6,100 bases of DNA from Anaerolineae bacterium. Its GTDB lineage: Bacteria > Chloroflexota > Anaerolineae > JADYZS01. Positions 1 through 4,712 of this stretch are shown piece by piece. The DNA is taken from contig JADYZS010000110.1 of the NCBI GenBank assembly GCA_020853075.1, forward strand, positions 1 to 6,100, read 5' to 3'. The number at the start of each line of letters is the position of its first letter. The stretch's first letter is position 1. The notes under the pieces were generated by a model. That model was given only the letters and a program-made list of their open reading frames with translations, did no database searches and was not told the origin of the DNA. A program made the position numbers and the translations under genes.

Positions 1-756
1 GGCAGGCGAGAGAGCCAAACCGTTGATACTTTCTTCGGGCGGCAGGCCGCTTACCGCCTGCCACGTCGCACCCCGGTCGGCAGAGCGGAACAGGCCCGCC
101 GTCTCCGTCCCGGCGAAGAGGGTGTTATCGGTGGCGAAAGCGGGCGAGACAGCCAGGGTCAGCACTGGCGCGGCTTTTTCCGGGAAGGGAATCTCTCGCC
201 AGGCGCGGCCACCGTGCTTGCTGCGGAATAGGGCTGTCGTGGTGGCGGCAAAGATCGTCTCATCCTGCTCAAACGCGGGCGAGACGGCCAGCGCCAGCAC
301 GTTGAGGTCCAGCAGGCCGAAGTTCCACCCGTGCCACAGGTTTCCCGAATCGGTAGAACGGAAGATGCCATCTTGTACCGTTCCGGCGAAGGCGATACCA
401 TCTTTAGCAAAGGCAGGAGATAGGGCCAGGGCGGAGATAGGGGGGGGATTGCCTGCTGAAAAACGGGCCACCACCCAGGTCTCGCCGCCATCACTTGAGA
501 GATAGGGGCCGTTTTGCGTCCCTGCCAGGAGGATCTTGTCTTGACTGTAGGCGGGCGATGCAGCCACCGCCGTCACGAGCTGAAAGCCCGCTCTATTGAG
601 CCGTGACCAGGTGCGTCCTCCATCTGCCGAACGGAAGAGGCCGGTCTTCGTGGCCGCCCAGCACAAACCATCTTGCGCGAAAGTGGGAGATAGAGCCAGG
701 GCCATGACCGTTCCCCCGGTGGGGCTGCCTAATCGTTGCCAACGTTCCTTCGTCAT
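1..756 (-). CDS. Asp-box (BNR/YCF48-like) repeat protein, probable beta-propeller, C-terminus cut by window edge
   Basis: An open frame of 252 codons without a stop runs from ATG at 756 to the left edge, so the protein is partial. After a 16-residue lead it consists entirely of tandem repeats of 44-46 residues, starting near residues 17, 61, 107, 153 and 198, with a sixth beginning at 244. Each repeat has the order [V/I]xxLAxSPxFxxD, then FAGT-like, then LFRSxDGGxTW. The last part is the Asp-box (SxDxGxxW) of BNR/sialidase-like and YCF48-like propellers. Repeat 4 reads SKHGGRAW and has lost the Asp. Asp-boxes are structural, so sialidase activity should not be inferred. No signal peptide is visible (MTKERWQRL...), which suggests a cytoplasmic protein. 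The start is supported by GAGG at 766-769, 9 nt upstream. It begins 25 nt after the chaperonin stop, so it is probably the second gene of that operon. The repeat class is clear; the function is unknown. Confidence 0.9.
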   Translation of the reverse strand, partial: MTKERWQRLGSPTGGTVMALALSPTFAQDGLCWAATKTGLFRSADGGRTWSRLNRAGFQLVTAVAASPAYSQDKILLAGTQNGPYLSSDGGETWVVARFSAGNPPPISALALSPAFAKDGIAFAGTVQDGIFRSTDSGNLWHGWNFGLLDLNVLALAVSPAFEQDETIFAATTTALFRSKHGGRAWREIPFPEKAAPVLTLAVSPAFATDNTLFAGTETAGLFRSADRGATWQAVSGLPPEESINGLALSPA

Positions 757-781
757 GCTTTGTTTCCTCTATGTCGTTCGC
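757..781 (-). promoter_or_regulatory. Ribosome binding site in the chaperonin-to-Asp-box gene spacer
   Basis: The 25-nt spacer reads, on the minus strand, AGAGGAAACAAAGC directly before ATG at 756. The GAGG core lies at 769-766, 9 nt from the start codon. There is no hairpin or T-tract in the spacer, so read-through from the chaperonin gene is expected. Confidence 0.6.
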
Positions 782-2398
782 TCAAGGATTAACTGAATCC
801 AGGAGTTTCTTGCGGCGCACCACGACGTCGGTGGTGAAGGTCACTCCTGCGCCGCTGACCGCGTAATCAAGGGCCGCTTCCAGGATGCGAAGCGAATCAA
901 AGATGCCGGCCCCTAACATATCTACGATCTGGCCGGTGCGCACATCAAATCCCCAGCCAGGCGGGCTCTCTCGCACCCGTGCGATAATGGGCGCGGGTTC
1001 GTAGCCCGCGTTCGTGGCGATGGCCCGCATCGGCTCCTCCAGGGCACGGCTCAAGATGCGCACGCCGTAGCCTTCTTCGCCGTCCAAAGGCATCTGCGCC
1101 AGAGCCTCTTGGCAGGCAAGCAAGGCAGCCCCGCCTCCGGCTACGATACCCCCTTGCAGGGCGGTGCGCAGCGCGCCTGCCGCGCGCTCGGCCACTTCCT
1201 TGCGCGCGTTCATTTCTGCTTCGGTAGCACCACCCACCCGTATCGTCCCAATGCCGCCCATGAGTTTGCTCAGTCGCTTCCTGACCTGGTCCTTTTCGCG
1301 TGCATCTGCCGTCTTCTCAATCTCTACCCGCACATTGGCGATGTGTTGTCGCAGAGCGACAGGATCACCGCGCCCTCCCATCAAGCCAAAATATTGCCCG
1401 GTGGCCCAGGCGCGCCGCGCCCGCCCCAGGTCCTCCAACGTCGCATCCTCCAGCCGCTCTTTGGCTACATCAAGTATCACACGCCCCCCGGTGATAGCAG
1501 CCATATCGGCCATGATGCCAATGCGATCTGCGCCGTAAGAGGGCGTTTTCACGGCCAGCGCCCCCAGCACTTTCGCCCGCTGGTTGGCGACCAGAAGACC
1601 CAGCACGTCGCCCGACACATTTGAGGCGATGATCGCCAGGGCCTTGATACCGGCCTTAGTCACCTTCTCCATAATCGGCAGTATCTGCTCCGGCTTGGTG
1701 ATTTCCAGGTCAGAGACTAAGACGGCCGGATCATCCAATTCCACGATCTGGCGGACCTCGTCCGTGATAAAGTAGGGTGTGAACCAACTGGCGTCCCAAT
1801 AGATGCCCTCAACATACTCCCGATCAAGGCCACGCCTGTTGTGGGTATTGACCTGCACGTACCCATCAGGCCCCACGATATCGTAGGCTTCGCCCAGGAG
1901 GCGCGCCAATTCGGGGTCCTGGCAGAGAGCCAGCGCAGCCTTCGCTATTTGCTCTTCGCCTTCCAGGGGCTTAGCCATCTGCTGCAAACTCTTGTGCACG
2001 GCAGCCAAGCCTTGGTCTATCCCTACGCGGAGACGTTGGGCATTGTAGCCGGCCGCCACGTAGCGCGCGGCCTCGCGCACGATGGCCTGGAAAAGGACGG
2101 CTGTGGTCGCCGACCCATCTCCCACTTTCTCATACACACGCCAGACGGTATGCCGCAAGAGCATGGCTCCTGTGGACTCGTTGGCGTCGGGCAGAGCCAA
2201 AAAGCGGCGGGCGATGGTCGCGCCGTCGTCCAACAGTTCCGGTGGGTCCTTGCGGGAAGCGGTGCGTTCCAGCGCGACCCAGCGCGGCAACGGGCCCAGG
2301 GTTGGGCGGATGAGATTGGCTAGTTTGTCAACGCCACGTTGCAGCGCGGCGCGCGAGCGCGGCGCAAAGACAACGCGAGAAGGGGGTTTACTGCTCAT
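782..2398 (-). CDS. Divergent group I chaperonin (GroEL/Cpn60 paralogue) with substituted catalytic Asp
   Basis: A 538-residue protein of the Cpn60/TCP-1 family, which forms ring-shaped ATP-driven folding chambers in the cytoplasm. Visible landmarks are LANLIRPTLGP (about 27-36), DDG with Asp58 (GroEL Asp52), GDGSATTA with Asp94 (Asp87), the hinge VEG (197-199), apical TPYF (207-210), an apical hydrophobic strip (QILPIMEKV and VLGLLVAN), VAGGG (419-423) and Asp501 (Asp495). Between VGGATE and VAGGG the spacing equals that of E. coli GroEL, and Arg405 (codon CGC, 1186-1184) falls on catalytic Asp398. GroEL GDGTT is GDGSA here. The C-terminus (VVVRRKKLLDSVNP) lacks the GGM tail. ATG at 2398 has GAGG 7 nt upstream. 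An in-frame TTG at 2461 was rejected because it overlaps a TTGACA promoter box and adds 21 non-family residues. No groES gene is adjacent. The family is certain; ATPase competence is doubtful. Confidence 0.95.
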   Translation of the reverse strand: MSSKPPSRVVFAPRSRAALQRGVDKLANLIRPTLGPLPRWVALERTASRKDPPELLDDGATIARRFLALPDANESTGAMLLRHTVWRVYEKVGDGSATTAVLFQAIVREAARYVAAGYNAQRLRVGIDQGLAAVHKSLQQMAKPLEGEEQIAKAALALCQDPELARLLGEAYDIVGPDGYVQVNTHNRRGLDREYVEGIYWDASWFTPYFITDEVRQIVELDDPAVLVSDLEITKPEQILPIMEKVTKAGIKALAIIASNVSGDVLGLLVANQRAKVLGALAVKTPSYGADRIGIMADMAAITGGRVILDVAKERLEDATLEDLGRARRAWATGQYFGLMGGRGDPVALRQHIANVRVEIEKTADAREKDQVRKRLSKLMGGIGTIRVGGATEAEMNARKEVAERAAGALRTALQGGIVAGGGAALLACQEALAQMPLDGEEGYGVRILSRALEEPMRAIATNAGYEPAPIIARVRESPPGWGFDVRTGQIVDMLGAGIFDSLRILEAALDYAVSGAGVTFTTDVVVRRKKLLDSVNP

Positions 2399-2409
2399 GC
2401 TTGGGCCTC
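2399..2409 (-). promoter_or_regulatory. Ribosome binding site of the chaperonin gene
   Basis: On the minus strand GAGG (2409-2406) lies 7 nt before ATG at 2398. This decides the start in favour of 2398 over the upstream TTG at 2461, which has no purine-rich motif at the right distance. Confidence 0.65.
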
Positions 2410-2432
2410 GGAGAAAAGTGAATTTCTTGCCA

Positions 2433-2461
2433 AAGATGCCACAATCTTGGCGTTGTGTCAA
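2433..2461 (-). promoter_or_regulatory. Candidate sigma70-type promoter for the chaperonin/Asp-box operon
   Basis: A perfect -35 hexamer TTGACA occupies 2461-2456. After a 17-nt spacer comes CATCTT (2438-2433), a weak -10 matching 3 of 6 consensus bases. The predicted transcript would start near 2426 and carry a leader of about 28 nt containing the GAGG site. No CIRCE-type inverted repeat (TTAGCACTC...GAGTGCTAA) is present, so HrcA control is not indicated. The weak -10 keeps confidence moderate. Confidence 0.4.
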
Positions 2462-2468
2462 GTTGACT

Positions 2469-2492
2469 GCCGTCGGATTTTATCCGATGGCG
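2469..2492. repeat. Palindromic dispersed repeat, copy A
   Basis: Arms GCCGTCGGAT and ATCCGATGGC enclose a TTT loop, giving a 10-bp stem with one G-T position. All 24 bases are identical to the copy at 4639-4662, and a variant hairpin sits at 4572-4594. Similarity to copy B continues to about 2517 with a few indels. This copy fills the gap between the metallopeptidase stop and the chaperonin promoter. It could act as a transcript-end hairpin for the upstream unit, although no T-tract follows it on the minus strand. Confidence 0.75.
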
Positions 2493-2495
2493 GAC

Positions 2496-2861
2496 TCAAT
2501 ACGCTCCCAGTTCGCGCAGGCGCGCATCGCTTAAGCCGAAATGGTGGGCGATCTCGTGCCGCACGGTGCGCGCCACGCACTCGCGGATTTCCTGGCGAGT
2601 GCGGCAAAACATCTCAATCGGTTCCTGGAAGATGGTGATCTTGTCCGGCGGGACTAGGGCATAGTTCGTCGTTCTCACCGTGCGCGGCACCCCTTCGTAC
2701 AACCCCAACAGCGTCCCCCGGCGGATGCCCGCCTTCCGCAATTGGTACGGCGTGGGATGGTCTTCCACCACCACCTGGAGGTTCTCCACCTTCTCCAGAA
2801 GTGCCTCTGGTATTGTCTCCAATGCTTCGGCTACCAACTGCTCAAATTCAACCCGATCCAT
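2496..2861 (-). CDS. Small zinc metallopeptidase-like protein (PF06262, zincin type)
   Basis: A compact 121-residue protein. Near its C-terminus lies HEIAHHFGLSD (102-112), the HExxHxxGxxD signature. His102, His106 and Asp112 are the likely zinc ligands and Glu103 the catalytic base. The flanking TVRHEIAHHFG...RLRELG and the conserved central segment LLGLYEGVPRT (51-61) are typical of the PF06262 family (formerly DUF1025), found in actinobacteria and Chloroflexota and usually 110-150 residues long, so the gene looks complete. There is no signal peptide or membrane segment, so it is probably cytoplasmic. Substrates of the family are not established, and proteolysis is inferred from the motif alone. 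ATG at 2861 follows the DUF4129 gene stop by 4 nt (TGA GCGT ATG) with only a weak purine stretch (AAGAG) upstream, suggesting translational coupling. Its stop abuts repeat copy A. Confidence 0.93.
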   Translation of the reverse strand: MDRVEFEQLVAEALETIPEALLEKVENLQVVVEDHPTPYQLRKAGIRRGTLLGLYEGVPRTVRTTNYALVPPDKITIFQEPIEMFCRTRQEIRECVARTVRHEIAHHFGLSDARLRELGAY

Positions 2862-2865
2862 ACGC

Positions 2866-4452
2866 TCAACTCTTAGCCTGTTTGCGAGCCCGCCAGACCG
2901 TTTTCACCCGCTCCCAAATCTTCTGCACACCGCCCGCTTCCGTCGCCTCTATCGGTTCGGCGGTGTAGCGCGCCTTGACGAACTCCGCCGTCAGGTATTC
3001 CAATTCTGTTTCGGCCTCCGGCCAAGAGGCGTCCAGCGCTGGCACGTGCTCCAGAGGCGTCGCCGCGGGCGGGCGTTTCACACCCTGCTCGGCGGCGCGC
3101 CGCAGAGCGGCCAGATAGAAGAAGCGCACGCGCTCGCGCGGTGAGAGTGCGCCCAGCCGCAGGAAGCGCCAGGGTGCGATGGGCGAAGGAGGCGTAATCT
3201 CCGTTCGGGTCAAGCGGGCCAGGATGGCGCGCGCCTGGCTCATCGTCGCGTTCGTGCGCCGTCGCAGCCACAACCAGGCCACGGCTAACCAATCGCGCAC
3301 CGCCGCAACGATGCGGGTCAAATAGATTACGCGCCCACTCAAGTAACTGGTCAGCGCATAATTAACGATAGCCACCACAACAACCCAAAAGACCAGACTG
3401 CCGAACCAGTCGGGGAGCAGGGACCGGTTTTCCGACGGTACGGGAGGAGGAAAGGCAGCAGGAGCGGTCTGCTGCGATGATTCCTCGTCTGTGCCTCCCC
3501 CGAAGAGGCTGAGAAACGCGCCGAAGATGCCGATCAGGAAGGCGAAAATATAAAGGAAGATCTGCAAAAGGAAATAGATGGCAGCCTCCAGCCAGTGCCC
3601 CAATTGCCAGGTGGAGCCCAGAGGGAGGAGGACGGCCAGAATAGCCACCCCTAGCACAACGGCCAGCGCATAGCGCGGCCAGCGCGCAGAAACCGTGGCC
3701 ACGCCCTGTGTTTGCTGCATCAGCCAGCGACCACGCAACACGGCCAGCCTCCCCTGGCTAAGCAAGAGGAGCCCACCGAGGAAATAGGCAACCAGCGCCA
3801 GCACCATGTCTCCCGGCAGTCCCATGTTTGCCAGGCTGATGACGCCGCGCAGCAATCCACCCGCGACGAAGCGCGAGAGAGCAGCCAGGATCACCAGAAA
3901 GAAGCCTATCCACAGCCAACGCTCGCTGAACCCCGCCAATATCTCGGTGCGCTGCGGCGGGCGCGCGGGCGCGTCGGCCCAGGTCATCTCGCGGCTGGAA
4001 CGGGGACGCTCGGCCAGTTCCTCAGGGCGGAGGGCCAATTCGGCGAAATCGCGCGCGCTAACGGCGGCCAGGATCCAGGTAACGAAAGCGATGATGCTCA
4101 CACCAACGAACTCGCCGTCAAAGAACGCTCCGGGGTTGCGAAACCAGCGCCCCAGATCCGGCACACGCCCCTGCACTCCCAGCGTGATGAAGCGAATGAT
4201 CAGTATCATCACCAGCAATTCGGCCAGGCGAAAGCTAAGTGTGCGGCGCCAACGCCAATCGGGCCCGGCCAATTGATCCGTGGTATAAACGGCTTCCCAC
4301 GCGACAAAGAAAAGGACGAAGGGCACGTAGCCCGCTGCCCAGTCCGGCGCCATGGCGCGCGCCACCGCCAGAATCCCCATTCCAAAGGAGGCGCCGAGGA
4401 TGGCGATCAGCGTCCGCCGGAAGAGGCTACGATACCAACTTACATCCATCAT
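2866..4452 (-). CDS. Polytopic membrane protein with C-terminal DUF4129-like domain, lacking a transglutaminase core
   Basis: From ATG at 4452 it has 528 residues with about nine hydrophobic segments (near 13-33, 42-58, 76-96, 115-132, 179-197, 215-232, 261-280, 290-318 and 350-370). A Pro/Gln/Ser-rich linker (320-345) precedes the last segment. The C-terminal part (about 436-500: RVRFFYLAALRRAAEQG, PPAATPLEHV, LEYLTAEFVKARY) resembles DUF4129 (PF13559), normally the tail of TgpA-type transglutaminase-like membrane proteins. No Cys-His-Asp transglutaminase domain lies between the last membrane segments and the tail. The nearby upstream DUF58 gene fits the usual MoxR/DUF58/TgpA neighbourhood, whose exact role is unsettled. 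ATG 4452 is preferred over TTG 4491 because it begins just before the first membrane helix and has AGG 8 nt upstream. ATG 4449 is equally possible. The DUF4129 call is by eye; membrane topology is secure. Confidence 0.82.
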   Translation of the reverse strand: MMDVSWYRSLFRRTLIAILGASFGMGILAVARAMAPDWAAGYVPFVLFFVAWEAVYTTDQLAGPDWRWRRTLSFRLAELLVMILIIRFITLGVQGRVPDLGRWFRNPGAFFDGEFVGVSIIAFVTWILAAVSARDFAELALRPEELAERPRSSREMTWADAPARPPQRTEILAGFSERWLWIGFFLVILAALSRFVAGGLLRGVISLANMGLPGDMVLALVAYFLGGLLLLSQGRLAVLRGRWLMQQTQGVATVSARWPRYALAVVLGVAILAVLLPLGSTWQLGHWLEAAIYFLLQIFLYIFAFLIGIFGAFLSLFGGGTDEESSQQTAPAAFPPPVPSENRSLLPDWFGSLVFWVVVVAIVNYALTSYLSGRVIYLTRIVAAVRDWLAVAWLWLRRRTNATMSQARAILARLTRTEITPPSPIAPWRFLRLGALSPRERVRFFYLAALRRAAEQGVKRPPAATPLEHVPALDASWPEAETELEYLTAEFVKARYTAEPIEATEAGGVQKIWERVKTVWRARKQAKS

Positions 4453-4538
4453 ACCCGATACCTGATAGTCATCTGGTCTGTTGTTCGGCAAAACGTATCA
4501 ATGATGCTGCATTTGCCCATAGCACTTCGCTGTCGATA

Positions 4539-4548
4539 CGCAAGCCCT
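4539..4548. repeat. 10-nt direct repeat, copy 1 (flanks the hairpin cluster)
   Basis: CGCAAGCCCT here recurs exactly at 4683-4692 in the same orientation, 144 nt away. The surrounding bases are also similar (ATACGCAAGCCCTAA versus ATGCGCAAGCCCTGA). The two copies bracket the three hairpins, and a weaker relative (CGCGCAGG) follows repeat copy A near 2513-2520. Confidence 0.5.
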
Positions 4549-4571
4549 AAGAAACCGGTTGATAGATCCCA

Positions 4572-4594
4572 GCCGTCGGTTAGAAACCGACGGC
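4572..4594. repeat. Palindromic dispersed repeat, variant copy C
   Basis: A perfect 10-bp stem, GCCGTCGGTT and AACCGACGGC, surrounds the loop AGA. It shares the GCCGTCGG outer arm with copies A and B, but its inner pairs differ in a compensatory way (TT/AA in place of AT/AT) and its far arm is fully complementary. Conservation of pairing rather than sequence suggests that the structure matters. Confidence 0.7.
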
Positions 4595-4603
4595 AATCGG
4601 CCA

Positions 4604-4624
4604 TAAAGCCCGCTTCGCGGGCTT
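4604..4624 (-). terminator. Probable intrinsic terminator of the DUF58 transcript
   Basis: AAGCCCGC (4606-4613) and GCGGGCTT (4617-4624) form an 8-bp GC-rich stem around TTC. On the minus strand the stem ends in CTTTAT, a short T-rich tail, about 90 nt after the DUF58 stop. The tail is brief, so termination may be partial. On the plus strand the hairpin runs into CACATG and would not terminate well. Confidence 0.55.
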
Positions 4625-4638
4625 CACATGAACTCGCA

Positions 4639-4662
4639 GCCGTCGGATTTTATCCGATGGCG
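4639..4662. repeat. Palindromic dispersed repeat, copy B
   Basis: Identical over 24 bases to copy A at 2469-2492, with arms GCCGTCGGAT and ATCCGATGGC and a TTT loop. Downstream the match decays gradually over about 25 more bases (to about 4687), which suggests that the true repeat unit is around 50 bp. It lies 23 nt from the end of the DUF58-side direct repeat and 14 nt from the terminator-like stem. Confidence 0.75.
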
Positions 4663-4682
4663 AGATTTGATGCGACCCAATG

Positions 4683-4692
4683 CGCAAGCCCT
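4683..4692. repeat. 10-nt direct repeat, copy 2
   Basis: Exact second copy of CGCAAGCCCT (see 4539-4548), located about 20 nt after the DUF58 stop codon. With copy 1 it brackets palindromes B and C and the intervening stem. Confidence 0.5.
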
Positions 4693-4712
4693 GACCGCTT
4701 AGCCAGGAGCAC

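Larger units (their letters stand above)
4453..4712. other. Non-coding interval between DUF58 and DUF4129 genes
   Basis: These 260 bases carry no credible gene. From the DUF58 side they hold the direct-repeat copy at 4683-4692, palindrome B (4639-4662), a strong hairpin (4606-4624), palindrome C (4572-4594), the second direct-repeat copy (4539-4548) and the leader of the DUF4129 gene. In that leader, TTGCCG and TATCAG 18 nt apart (minus strand, just before 4452) match 4 of 6 consensus bases each. They would give an almost leaderless transcript and are only a weak promoter suggestion. Confidence 0.7.

Noticed and set aside
23..505. Plus-strand open frame opposite the left-edge gene
   Set aside because: Shadow of the Asp-box repeat gene; its apparent internal repetition (KAGE/SVAKAGD phrases) mirrors the repeats on the other strand.
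1..756. Sialidase (exo-alpha-sialidase) enzyme
   Set aside because: Only Asp-box repeats are present; no sialidase active-site arginine triad or RIP motif region is visible, so the name would be over-annotation.
1109..1624. Plus-strand frames inside the chaperonin gene
   Set aside because: Antisense to a well-conserved Cpn60 coding region, with no independent motif support.
2399..2461. Extended chaperonin start at TTG 2461
   Set aside because: The 21 extra residues have no family counterpart, the TTG is part of a TTGACA promoter box, and ATG 2398 has a good GAGG site.
2399..2495. CIRCE/HrcA operator before the chaperonin
   Set aside because: The inverted repeat found here is GCCGTCGGAT/ATCCGATGGC, which is unrelated to the CIRCE consensus and recurs elsewhere as a dispersed repeat.
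4453..4491. Extended DUF4129 gene start at TTG 4491
   Set aside because: No ribosome site upstream; ATG 4452 fits better with the position of the first membrane helix.
4539..4692. CRISPR array
   Set aside because: Only three palindromic units with unequal spacing in the window and no similar-length unique spacers or cas genes; they behave as dispersed hairpins.
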